Below, piece by piece: positions 34,991 to 43,041 of a stretch of 64,000 nt of DNA (position 1 is the first letter of the stretch; each line of letters begins with the position of its first letter). Source of the DNA: Lysinibacillus sp. B2A1 (GTDB taxonomy: Bacteria > Bacillota > Bacilli > Bacillales_A > Planococcaceae); contig CP027224.1 of NCBI GenBank assembly GCA_002973635.1, forward strand, positions 2,862,501 to 2,926,500, written 5' to 3'. Made by a program: the position numbers and the translations under genes. The notes under the pieces were generated by a model. That model did no database searches. It was given only the letters and a program-made list of their open reading frames with translations, and was not told where the DNA came from.

Positions 34991-35593
34991 ATGTCTATAA
35001 GTCAATTTTTAATCGAAATTGACCGTTATATGTTGGATTGTTCCGCAAAAGGCCTTTCGCCTAAAACGCTAAAATCGTATGAGCAAACGCTAAAACTGTT
35101 CAGAAGGTATCTTTTGGATAACTTTGAAATAGATGACGTTAAAAGCGTCAAGATAGAGCATATACGCGCTTATATTCGTTCTATCGAAGAAAGAGGTAAG
35201 TTCGAAATAAGTGCTGCAGAAACGCCTGTAAACTACCCAGAACGATGCAGCGATTTTGGCAAGCCGGTAAGTAAAACGACCATTATCGAATTATGTACAT
35301 ACCATAAAAGCATTTTAATCGCACTTATATTCAGAACAGCTTATACGGAGCAATCCTTTGAAAGGTTTAAAGAATGTGAAACCGGTGCAAAAATTAAGGT
35401 AATGCTGGAAGATAATGAATTGAAACAGTTTTTCCGTTCCTTCGATGTTAGGAAATTCCATCAATACCGTGATTGGATAATAGCTCGATTAATCTTTGAT
35501 ACTGTAGCAAGAATAGGAGAATTGTTGGAAGTTGTTGTATCTGATATAGATTTGCGAGGGAATGCGTTGTTATTACGCAAAACAGCATTATAA
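34991..35593 (+). pseudogene. Truncated tyrosine recombinase (integrase)
   Basis: A 200-residue fragment. It contains the SAM-like core-binding domain (ISQFLIEIDRYMLDCSAKGL, LSPKTLKSYEQTLKLFRRYL, KIEHIRAYIRSIEERGKFE) and the start of the catalytic domain with the first Arg in DTVARIGELLEVVVSDIDLR. It stops at LLLRKTAL, before the HxxR and Tyr motifs, so it cannot recombine. ATG 34991 lies directly after the terminator T-tract, with GAGGGGG about 12 bases upstream as the only possible ribosome site. Confidence 0.8.
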
Positions 35594-35599
35594 ACGAGC

Positions 35600-35695
35600 T
35601 TGGTCGTTCTTTTTGGCGTTGAAATTGCGTGACCCCAAAGCCCTCGGTTCTGACAGGCGCTTTCTGGTGCCCGCTATTTACACGCAATATTTTTT
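35600..35695. repeat. Flanking repeat left of the PH-domain gene
   Basis: It begins TTGGTCGTTCTTTTT and ends ACGCAATATTTTT; the same two end sequences recur in the same order at 36213-36293 with a different middle. Confidence 0.55.
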
Positions 35696-35803
35696 CATTT
35701 GAGGGGTAATCATACTAGTAGAAATAAATAATATACATTAACTTGAATTTATGTAAAAATAGGATTATGTATAATATATCAAATTATTGAAGGGGGAATT
35801 TTT

Positions 35804-36181
35804 ATGGGATTATTTGATGGATTAATAGGAAATGCAACCGAAGTAAATTTGGAGAAATTACAAGAAGAATTAAAAGATTTATTGATACCTAACGAGACAA
35901 TAAAAAACGCATACAAAGTTATAAGAGATACATTTATCTTTACTAATATGAGGCTTATTTTGATTGATAAACAAGGTGTAACGGGCAAGAAAACCGAGTA
36001 TCATTCAATTCCTTATAAAAATATACTTCATTTTTCTGTAGAAACTGCGGGGACATTTGATTTAGATGCAGAATTAAAAATATGGGTTTCGGGTAGTGCT
36101 CTACCTATACAAAAAAACTTTAATAAATCGACTAATATTTATCAACTTCAAAGTGTATTAGCGGAATACGTTTTAGGATAG
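35804..36181 (+). CDS. Bacterial PH-domain protein
   Basis: A 125-residue bPH-type (PF08000-like) protein: MGLFDGLIGNATEVNLEKLQ, FTNMRLILIDKQGVTGKKTE, YHSIPYKNILHFSVETAGTF and FDLDAELKIWVSGSALPIQK are characteristic. Function of the family is unknown; bacterial PH domains often mediate protein or lipid contacts. ATG 35804 follows AAGGGGGAA. It is the only intact gene of the spo0A element and is flanked by imperfect direct repeats, so it may have been acquired separately. Confidence 0.85.
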   Translation: MGLFDGLIGNATEVNLEKLQEELKDLLIPNETIKNAYKVIRDTFIFTNMRLILIDKQGVTGKKTEYHSIPYKNILHFSVETAGTFDLDAELKIWVSGSALPIQKNFNKSTNIYQLQSVLAEYVLG

Positions 36182-36529
36182 CTATTAAGTTGAGCGGTCA
36201 ACATTTTTTATATTGGTCGTTCTTTTTTTGCCTACCTATCCAGTTCGATATATCCCGCTCGTCTGCTGCTAACGACTTCTACGCAATATTTTTAATTCCT
36301 CAAGGTAAAAATTTAAATCGTGTTTCTTCCTATATAAATAAATATAAAACGCAAAACTGACGCAACAGGGTATATTTAAAAAAGGAGTGACGCACTTCTA
36401 ACGCATCCATATCAAGGGTTTGAGTGAAAATTAAGGGTTGCAATTGCAATTTATCCACGGGAAATGTATAGTTTTTTCAGCGCAAAAAATAATATTTATC
36501 GGTAATAGATCAAAGGAGTTAAATTGAAG
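36182..36529. other. Non-coding element region with palindrome and DnaA-like box
   Basis: It holds the right copy of the flanking repeat (36213-36293), the palindrome TTGCAATTGCAA (36438-36449) and directly after it TTATCCACG (36451-36459), one base from the DnaA box TTATCCACA. No gene is seen. Confidence 0.45.
36213..36293. repeat. Flanking repeat right of the PH-domain gene
   Basis: TTGGTCGTTCTTTTT at 36213-36227 and ACGCAATATTTTT at 36281-36293, matching the ends of the left copy at 35600-35695. Confidence 0.55.
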
Positions 36530-36816
36530 ATGAATGTAAAAGAAATGTCCTTATTTTCGGGTTATTCTATTTCTAGGATTTATGGACATTTACAGGAAAT
36601 TAGACTTATTGACGAAGGGTTTGCGTTTGGAGCGATGGTGTCACTATATTTTCTTTAGATGAATCCGCAGCTTATATGATAATGTTACGAACTATTGAGG
36701 CAACAGGAAGAGTTAAAAAGGGTATAGTTGCATTATGCAAGGCGTTAGGTAAATATGAGTCGTGTAAAACTGCGAAGGCTTCTAGTAGAATGACTGGTAA
36801 AACTTTCGCTATATAA
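36530..36816 (+). pseudogene. Frameshifted small regulator-like gene
   Basis: TTG 36524 or ATG 36530 follows AAAGGAG and reads MNVKEMSLFSGYSISRIYGH and on to a stop at 36658. A shift near 36630-36645 opens a second frame (SDGVTIFSLDESAAYMIMLR, continuing to [13 protein letters not shown]) ending at 36816. Together it is a roughly 95-residue protein whose start resembles a short helix-turn-helix, as in excisionases. Probably a decayed element regulator. Confidence 0.45.
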
Positions 36817-36829
36817 AAGTTATCTAAAA

Positions 36830-36985
36830 CGCCATGCCATTGAGGTAGCGTGGAATCGAGGTAATTATGAATCGATTTCGACGATGTTTGGCTATACAGT
36901 CCATCACTTAAAATCAAAGCCGACAAATAGTGAATTCATCGCCATGATTGCGGACAAGATTCGTATTGATATAAGGCGAGCTAAA
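36830..36985 (+). repeat. Displaced spo0A 3' tail, right copy (attR-like)
   Basis: It repeats spo0A codons from [20 protein letters not shown] onward. A 1-base deletion near 36971 changes the ending from MMAS to a read-through. It is followed by what is probably the original spo0A terminator at 37026-37051. Confidence 0.85.
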
Positions 36986-37025
36986 AAGGAGAATGCTATT
37001 ATTTATAAATATTATAATATTCAAA

Positions 37026-37051
37026 GCGCCTGCATAAGAGGCGTATTTTTT
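37026..37051 (+). terminator. Probable original spo0A terminator
   Basis: GCGCCT / AGGCGT with a 7-base loop, then ATTTTTTT. It lies 40 bases after the displaced spo0A tail. Confidence 0.75.
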
Positions 37052-37374
37052 TCATTTAGTTAAGAAGACCTAATACATATTTGTGAAATTTATGACAAAA
37101 ACAGCATCTATACGATAAATTAATTAAAAATTTAGTAAATAGCATGATTATTTACGGTTGTTTTATATAATTATGATAAGTGAATAGCATATAGTAAGTA
37201 AAATATTTCCTTTAAGTAGTAAATAACAGCTAAAACTGATAGAAAAAATATAAAATACGGTAGAATGACTTACTGATAAAGTAGGGGTATTTTCTTTCTG
37301 AGTAGTGACAATTGTCTCTAAACAAATGTAAATAGATTGTATATACTTACAGATAGAGGGAAGGAGGAGGTAGC
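37052..37374. other. AT-rich intergenic region upstream of the FapA-like gene
   Basis: About 320 bases, very AT-rich, with no gene. It must hold the promoter of the downstream gene, but I could not fix one with confidence. The GGAGGAGG ribosome site is at its end. Confidence 0.4.
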
Positions 37375-38946
37375 TTGATTCTAGTTCGGAATGATAACTT
37401 CGAAATATCAGAAGAAAATGGAAAAGTATATATGATAACTTTCAGTGCTGGTTTTCCTTTAAAAGAATTTGATAGTATTTTACGCAGTCATCCCCGCCTA
37501 AAGTTGTCTAATTTTTCAATATTAAAAAATGTATTAGCGACCGAAAGTATAAATCCTGTTGAAATCGGACGTTGGCTTCCGAATGTGGAAGCTGAAATTG
37601 CACGAGATAAAATGTCTGCCTCTATATTTATCTACGAAACACATGATTATATTCAAAAAAATAAAGAAAAATTATCAAATCAAATTCTAGAAAAGCTTGA
37701 AGATGAAGGAATTGTAAATGGAATTTTGGATTTTGATATTTCCAAAATTGAACCAGGAAAGGCATTTTTAATTGCTCAAGGAACTCTGCCTGTAGCAGGA
37801 ACTGATGCACAAATTACATACTTACCTAAACCAGAGAGAAAGCCAGTGATTCGAGAAGATGGAAAAGCTGATTATTATGATATGAATTTTATCTCTGAAA
37901 TTTCTGAAGGGTCATGGCTTGGCGAAAAAATACCTGCGACTTTAGGTAAAGCAGGGAAAAATGTGCTAGGTGATACGATTGCTGCTGCACCAGGTCGAGA
38001 TTTTCCCATAAAATACGATAAAAAATCAGCCTATGAAGTGGAGGAGAATGGGAAAATTGTTATCCGTTCCAAAATTGCGGGCGTATTAGATGATGTCAAG
38101 GGCATGATAGGTGTTAATCGACATTTGCCTATTCATGGTGACGTTGGTGTTGAAACTGGAAATCTTGAATTTAATGGCTCATTAAGCATAAAAGGAACAG
38201 TGACTTCTGGCTATACGGTTATTGCTACAGGAGATATTTCTATTGAAGGTGCCGAAGGTGTAAGTGGTGCCAAGCTTATAAAATCTATAGAAGGTGATGT
38301 CTATATTCGTGGTGGCATTTTTGGTCTTGGTTCAACATTAGTGGAGGCAGGTGGCAATATTTTCGTCAAGCATGTTAATGAAGCCAATTTAGTCGCAGCT
38401 GATAGTATTCATATAGGCTTTTACTCATTAGGATCACAGCTTACTGCACATTCCATCTTTGTGGACGAACGAAAAGGTAAGATTATTGGAGGCCGAGCAG
38501 TAGCTAAAAATACAATTGTCACAGCCATATCTGGAAACCGTTTAGAACGTCGAACAGATTTAATTATTGAAAGTGTCAATAAAAGAGAAAGCTATTCTCT
38601 TATGCAAGAGAAGGCAACTCACTTAAAACAATTGCAATCAGATATTTCAATACAAGAGGGAAAAATTAAAAACTTATTGCCAATCCTAAATCAAATGACG
38701 AAGGAGCAAGTGGCTACATTTGAGGAAGCGAAGCAAGTCTTAACAAAATTGAAGGCAGAGGCAGTGACAATTGACCGTGAAGTAAAACTAATGATGGATG
38801 AAATGCGCCATGCGGGTAAAGAGGAAATTACTGTGACAAAAGAAGCGCATCCAGGCACATATATTCAGATTGGCAAAAAATCATCCCTATTAAGTAAAAT
38901 GACCAATGGTAAATTTATCCTCGAATTCGGTGAGTTAAATGTCTAG
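37375..38946 (+). CDS. FapA/DUF342 family polymer-forming-like protein
   Basis: A 523-residue DUF342/FapA protein. N-terminal mixed domain (1-170), then a right-handed beta-helix of repeated turns (about 230-400: GDVGVETGNLEFNGSLSIKG, GTVTSGYTVIATGDISIEGA, SIEGDVYIRGGIFGLGSTLV), then a coiled coil (about 410-480). Relatives have been linked to cell-surface sensing and polar localisation, but this protein's role is unknown. Start is TTG after GGAGGAGG. It overlaps the next gene by 8 bases. Confidence 0.85.
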   Translation: MILVRNDNFEISEENGKVYMITFSAGFPLKEFDSILRSHPRLKLSNFSILKNVLATESINPVEIGRWLPNVEAEIARDKMSASIFIYETHDYIQKNKEKLSNQILEKLEDEGIVNGILDFDISKIEPGKAFLIAQGTLPVAGTDAQITYLPKPERKPVIREDGKADYYDMNFISEISEGSWLGEKIPATLGKAGKNVLGDTIAAAPGRDFPIKYDKKSAYEVEENGKIVIRSKIAGVLDDVKGMIGVNRHLPIHGDVGVETGNLEFNGSLSIKGTVTSGYTVIATGDISIEGAEGVSGAKLIKSIEGDVYIRGGIFGLGSTLVEAGGNIFVKHVNEANLVAADSIHIGFYSLGSQLTAHSIFVDERKGKIIGGRAVAKNTIVTAISGNRLERRTDLIIESVNKRESYSLMQEKATHLKQLQSDISIQEGKIKNLLPILNQMTKEQVATFEEAKQVLTKLKAEAVTIDREVKLMMDEMRHAGKEEITVTKEAHPGTYIQIGKKSSLLSKMTNGKFILEFGELNV

Positions 38947-39667
38947 CCAATCGTCCATTCCTGTATTTGCACATCGAGGAGCGTCAGCTTATGCACTTGA
39001 AAATAGCTTTAGGGCTTTTGAGAAGGCATTGGAGCTGGGTGCGGATGGCATTGAGTTGGATATCCAATTGTCAAAGGAAGGAATTCCGGTTGTCTATCAT
39101 GATCCACAGCTATCAAGATTAGTTGGCATCAATAAACTTGTGAATGAATGTACAGTAGAGGAGCTACTTGGCTTTAAACTTGGAAAGCCCTGGAGACGTT
39201 TTTTTTCTTCGTACAAAATTCCAACATTGGATGCCGTTTTAGCATGGGCAAATTCCCAGCAGCTACCCCTTAATATTGAATTAAAATCAACGATCCTTGA
39301 TAATAAACACGCACTTATTCAAATGCTTCATGGACTTATTTTGCCTGTTGGCAGTCATTTTTCATCATTTCACTATGAGCTATTAGAAATTGTGAAACAA
39401 TATAGATCTGATTTTGAAACAGCACTTATTGCAACCAAAAAATTAAAATGGGATTTGCTCAGTGATTATAAAGCAATTGACAGCGTGCATATGCATAAAA
39501 GGTATTATAAACCAAGATATTTAGAGGCATGTGTTGCAAGTGATAAAGCATGTCGATTTTATGCGATTGATGGTAATGAGGCATTTTTGACAAACCCGCA
39601 TCCTTCGGTAATTGGTTGGATTACTGATTATCCTGACAAAGTAATTTCAAAACAGAACCGTCAATAA
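38939..39667 (+). CDS. yqiK: Glycerophosphodiester phosphodiesterase (YqiK type)
   Basis: A 242-residue GDPD TIM barrel without signal peptide, so cytoplasmic. Catalytic motifs: FAHRGASAYALENS (His), ELDIQLSKEGIPVVYHDPQL (Glu/Asp metal ligands and second His) and LNIELKST. It hydrolyses glycerophosphodiesters to glycerol 3-phosphate and alcohol. In B. subtilis yqiK also sits just downstream of spo0A. It overlaps the FapA-like gene, so it is translationally coupled. Confidence 0.93.
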   Translation: MSSQSSIPVFAHRGASAYALENSFRAFEKALELGADGIELDIQLSKEGIPVVYHDPQLSRLVGINKLVNECTVEELLGFKLGKPWRRFFSSYKIPTLDAVLAWANSQQLPLNIELKSTILDNKHALIQMLHGLILPVGSHFSSFHYELLEIVKQYRSDFETALIATKKLKWDLLSDYKAIDSVHMHKRYYKPRYLEACVASDKACRFYAIDGNEAFLTNPHPSVIGWITDYPDKVISKQNRQ

Positions 39668-39720
39668 AAATAGCTATCCAGTAAGTCGAATATGACTTAG
39701 ATGGATAGCTATTTTTATTT
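39667..39720. terminator. Bidirectional terminator between yqiK and yqzF
   Basis: A long stem AAAATAGCTATCC / GGATAGCTATTTT with an inner GTAAGTC/GACTTAG pairing; A- and T-rich on both sides, suited to the convergent genes. Confidence 0.88.
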
Positions 39721-39951
39721 TTTTTGAAAGCGCGGAGCCACTTTTCCATTTTTTCGATCGCGGTGGAGTAAAAAGCCTGCGAAGAAGCCAAATCCTATTA
39801 CAAAGAGAATGACGCCCACAACGAACTGTAACCATAAAAACGGGAAAGGTGCAATCAGTTTACCAAATAATGTATCACGCATGAATTTAATGCCACCTGC
39901 AGCCATAAGACCTGGAATAAGCATTACAATAAATGCAGCTAAACGAGCCAT
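39715..39951 (-). CDS. yqzF: YqzF-like DUF2627 membrane protein
   Basis: A 78-residue protein with two membrane helices (about 5-22 and 43-63), the segment GGIKFMRDTLFGKLIAPFPF and the basic tail HRDRKNGKVAPRFQKK, all typical of DUF2627. Function unknown. In B. subtilis it lies between yqiK and the bkd cluster, as here. GGAGGGAC lies upstream of the ATG at 39951. Confidence 0.9.
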   Translation of the reverse strand: MARLAAFIVMLIPGLMAAGGIKFMRDTLFGKLIAPFPFLWLQFVVGVILFVIGFGFFAGFLLHRDRKNGKVAPRFQKK

Positions 39952-40259
39952 GCATGTCCCTCCTTATTCCTAAGTTTAATTGTACCTGTGGTTAATGGAA
40001 TGTCAAGAAACGTTTTTTCACTATGTGCCTGCTGAAGCCATGAGCACGTAGGACATAAGCTAGAAACTGTAACAGAATGTTTAGAAAATTCTTACTTAAT
40101 CAAGAATATGTAATAATAGTTGCGAAATTGTGAAATTGTCAGTATTGTAAAATTAAATGGAGCATTATTATCCATTACTAAACAATTTTTATTGTTATTT
40201 AAAACTTGATTGGATGGGCATTTGGGGATGCACTTTCCAAAGCAAAGGGGCGAGTTTTC
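39952..40259 (+). promoter_or_regulatory. Upstream region of the bcd-bkd operon
   Basis: 308 bases between divergent yqzF and bcd. It contains a CodY box (40076-40090) and a possible sigma-A promoter TTGCGA (40120-40125), 17 bases, TATTGT (40143-40148). No sigma-L -24/-12 element could be recognised, and bkdR is absent from the neighbourhood. Confidence 0.45.
40076..40090 (+). promoter_or_regulatory. CodY box upstream of bcd
   Basis: AATGTTTAGAAAATT matches the CodY consensus AATTTTCWGAAAATT at 13 of 15 positions. CodY senses branched-chain amino acids and GTP, and in B. subtilis represses the bkd operon, so the location is sensible. Confidence 0.6.
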
Positions 40260-41354
40260 ATGGAAATCTTCAAGTATATGGAAAAGTATGATTATGAACA
40301 ATTGGTATTTTGCCAAGATGAAGCATCAGGGTTAAAAGCGATTATCGCAATCCATGACACAACACTTGGACCAGCATTAGGCGGGGCACGTATGTGGACA
40401 TATGCATCAGAAGAAAATGCAATTGAGGATGCATTGCGTTTAGCACGCGGCATGACCTATAAAAATGCAGCTGCTGGTTTAAACCTTGGCGGTGGAAAAA
40501 CGGTCATTATCGGTGACCCATTTAAAGATAAAAATGAGGAAATGTTCAGAGCTCTAGGACGTTTCATCCAAGGTCTTAATGGCCGCTATATTACCGCGGA
40601 AGATGTTGGCACAACAGTAACAGATATGGATTTAATCCATGAAGAAACAAATTATGTAACTGGTATTTCTCCAGCCTTTGGTTCATCAGGTAATCCATCT
40701 CCAGTAACAGCGTACGGTGTTTATCGTGGTATGAAGGCATCAGCAAAAGAAGCCTTTGGATCTGATTCACTAGAGGGACGTACCATTTCTGTACAAGGGC
40801 TAGGAAATGTTGCTTACAAGCTTTGCGAGTACTTACATAAGGAGGGTGCAAAACTTGTTGTGACAGATATTAATCAAGCAGCAATTGATAGAGTTGTTCA
40901 TGATTTTGGCGCAACTGCTGTGGCACCAGATAACATCTATTCACAGGAAGTGGATATTTTCTCACCATGTGCATTAGGAGCAATATTAAATGATGAGACG
41001 ATTCCACAATTAAAGGCAAAGGTTATTGCTGGTTCAGCTAATAACCAATTACAAGATTCTCGACATGGTGATCTTTTACATGAACTAGGAATTGTTTATG
41101 CTCCTGATTATGTTATCAATGCAGGTGGGGTTATCAACGTTGCTGATGAGTTATATGGTTATAACCGCGAGCGTGCGATGAAGCGTGTTGATGGTATTTA
41201 TGACAGTATTGAAAAAATCTTTGCCATTTCTAAACGTGATGGCATTCCTACGTATGTAGCGGCTAATCGTTTAGCAGAAGAGCGAATTGCGCGAGTATCT
41301 AAATCACGTAGTCAATTTTTAAAAAATGAAAAAAATATTTTACACGGTCGTTAA
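40260..41354 (+). CDS. bcd: Leucine (branched-chain amino acid) dehydrogenase
   Basis: A 364-residue amino-acid dehydrogenase, the same length as B. subtilis Bcd. [20 protein letters not shown] at the start, the catalytic Lys region [20 protein letters not shown] with GKTVIIGDP, and the NAD loop [15 protein letters not shown]. It deaminates leucine, isoleucine and valine to the keto acids used by the bkd complex. ATG 40260 follows AAAGGGGCG and was preferred to an upstream ATG at 40206. First gene of the operon here; ptb is absent upstream. Confidence 0.96.
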   Translation: MEIFKYMEKYDYEQLVFCQDEASGLKAIIAIHDTTLGPALGGARMWTYASEENAIEDALRLARGMTYKNAAAGLNLGGGKTVIIGDPFKDKNEEMFRALGRFIQGLNGRYITAEDVGTTVTDMDLIHEETNYVTGISPAFGSSGNPSPVTAYGVYRGMKASAKEAFGSDSLEGRTISVQGLGNVAYKLCEYLHKEGAKLVVTDINQAAIDRVVHDFGATAVAPDNIYSQEVDIFSPCALGAILNDETIPQLKAKVIAGSANNQLQDSRHGDLLHELGIVYAPDYVINAGGVINVADELYGYNRERAMKRVDGIYDSIEKIFAISKRDGIPTYVAANRLAEERIARVSKSRSQFLKNEKNILHGR

Positions 41355-41371
41355 AAATCGCTTAATTATTA

Positions 41372-41398
41372 GAGAAGTCGCATTGTCGACTTCTTCTA
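41372..41398 (+). terminator. Hairpin after bcd
   Basis: AGAAGTCG / CGACTTCT with a 6-base loop followed by TCTAACTTT. The T-tract is weak, so it may attenuate rather than stop transcription into lpdV. Confidence 0.6.
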
Positions 41399-41417
41399 AC
41401 TTTAAATAGGAATTTAG

Positions 41418-41510
41418 TAGCTTAACTGAAATTAAGCTAAAGCCCTATAAAGGGATGAAATGGATTTTCCTTGTAATATCCTATGTGAGTGCAGGATAGG
41501 CGGCTTTAGC
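41418..41510 (+). ncRNA. Structured leader upstream of lpdV (candidate cis-regulatory RNA)
   Basis: TAGCTTA (41418-41424) can pair with TAAGCTA (41433-41439). The latter overlaps GCTAAAGCC (41436-41444), which pairs perfectly with GGCTTTAGC (41502-41510) to close a multi-branch loop containing CCCT/AGGG, GGA-TTTT-TCC and TATCCT/AGGATA hairpins. The two foldings exclude each other. It matches no riboswitch class that I know. The ribosome site of lpdV follows 13 bases later. Confidence 0.45.
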
Positions 41511-41535
41511 ACTTTTCTCATAAGGGGGAATCAAT

Positions 41536-42963
41536 ATGGCTCAAAATTATGATGTTGTCATTTTAGGCGGAGGTACAGGAGGCTATGTTGCAGCAATTCG
41601 TGCGGCACAGTTAGGTTTAAAAACAGCCATTGTTGAACGTGAACGACTTGGTGGCACATGCTTGCATAAAGGCTGTATACCGAGTAAGGCCTTACTTCGA
41701 AGTGCGGAAGTGTATCGTATGGCCAATAAAACGGCTGCTGAATTTGGTGTAGATATTGAAGGAGTTACATTGCAGTTTGATAAAGTGCAGGCTAGAAAAC
41801 AAGCGATTGTTGAGCAATTGAGCCAAGGTGTGAATACACTGATGAAAAAAGGTAAAATAGATGTTTATCAGGGAACAGGAAGAATTTTAGGTCCTTCCAT
41901 CTTTTCACCAATGCCAGGTACTATTTCAGTTGAAATGAGTAATGGTGAGGAAAATGAAATGCTTGTGCCAACAAATGTTGTGATTGCAACAGGTTCGAAG
42001 CCAAGAGAAATGGCTGGACTATCAATTGATGGGAAATTTGTAATGAACTCTGATCATGCATTACAAATGGAAGAACTACCGAAGTCATTGCTAATCGTTG
42101 GTGGCGGCGTTATCGGTATCGAATGGGCATCAATGCTTTGCGATTTTGGGGTATACGTAACAGTCATTGAATATGGACCATCGATTTTACCAGCAGAAGA
42201 TGCAGATATTGTCAAAGAATTGACGAAGCAACTTGAAAAAAGAGGCGTTCGTATTGTGACAAATGCTCGTTTAGATATAGGAACATTCAAAATTGAAAAT
42301 GATAACGTTTTCATTTCTGCCAAAGTTAACGAAAAGGATGAATTATTCGAGGCTGATAAACTATTACTTTGTGTAGGGCGTGAAGCGAATACACGAGATA
42401 TAGGTTTAGAAAATACAGAAATTGAAATTGAGAATGGGTATATTAAAGTCAATGATTCGTATCAGACAAAGGAATCACATATGTATGCCATAGGAGATGT
42501 GATTGGTGGTCTGCAATTAGCACATGTAGCTTCACACGAAGGATTATGTGCCATTGAACATATTGCCACAGGTAAAACAGAGGCACTAGACGTACTCAAG
42601 GTGCCGAAATGTGTTTACTCCTTCCCAGAGGTTGCAAGCATTGGCTTAACCGAAAGTGCTGCTAAGGAACAGGGCTTTACCTTAAAAGTAGGAAAGTTTC
42701 CATTCAAGGCGATTGGTAAAGCGCTTGTAAATGGAGAGACAGACGGCTTTGTAAAAATTGTTGCAGATGAAGAAACGAATGATATTCTGGGTATTCATAT
42801 GGTAGGGCCGCATGTAACGGATTTAATTGGTGAAGCATCACTTGCTAAATTACTTGATGCAACGCCATGGGAGGTTAGTCAGGCTATTCACCCACATCCG
42901 TCTCTGAATGAGGTGCTAGTAGAATCAGCATTAGCTGTTGATAATCGTGCCATTCACTTTTAA
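41536..42963 (+). CDS. lpdV: Dihydrolipoyl dehydrogenase (E3) of branched-chain keto-acid dehydrogenase
   Basis: A 475-residue FAD disulphide oxidoreductase. FAD site VILGGGTGGYVAAIRAAQLG, redox disulphide GGTCLHKGCIPSKALL, NAD site LLIVGGGVIGIEWASMLCDF and the C-terminal His-Glu dyad HPHPSLNEVL. It reoxidises the lipoyl groups of BkdB. AAGGGGGAA precedes ATG. B. subtilis has buk immediately upstream; here bcd is followed directly by lpdV. Confidence 0.95.
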   Translation: MAQNYDVVILGGGTGGYVAAIRAAQLGLKTAIVERERLGGTCLHKGCIPSKALLRSAEVYRMANKTAAEFGVDIEGVTLQFDKVQARKQAIVEQLSQGVNTLMKKGKIDVYQGTGRILGPSIFSPMPGTISVEMSNGEENEMLVPTNVVIATGSKPREMAGLSIDGKFVMNSDHALQMEELPKSLLIVGGGVIGIEWASMLCDFGVYVTVIEYGPSILPAEDADIVKELTKQLEKRGVRIVTNARLDIGTFKIENDNVFISAKVNEKDELFEADKLLLCVGREANTRDIGLENTEIEIENGYIKVNDSYQTKESHMYAIGDVIGGLQLAHVASHEGLCAIEHIATGKTEALDVLKVPKCVYSFPEVASIGLTESAAKEQGFTLKVGKFPFKAIGKALVNGETDGFVKIVADEETNDILGIHMVGPHVTDLIGEASLAKLLDATPWEVSQAIHPHPSLNEVLVESALAVDNRAIHF

Positions 42964-43041
42964 AATTTATCATTCCATAATTAATGTGTGGGAAGATTAT
43001 ATACTTAAGTTGTTTCTTTACAATACGAAAGGGGTGTTCGT

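Larger units (their letters stand above)
34851..36829. mobile_element. Integrative element remnant at the 3' end of spo0A
   Basis: About 2 kb between two copies of the spo0A 3' end. Content: a truncated tyrosine recombinase next to the left junction, a PH-domain gene flanked by short direct repeats, and a frameshifted regulator-like gene. The right copy of spo0A carries a 1-base deletion near its end, as expected of a displaced, unselected tail. No transfer or replication genes remain, so it is probably immobile. Confidence 0.8.

Noticed and set aside
40134..40148. A second CodY box (AATTGTCAGTATTGT)
   Set aside because: Only about 10 of 15 positions match the consensus, which is expected by chance in AT-rich DNA.
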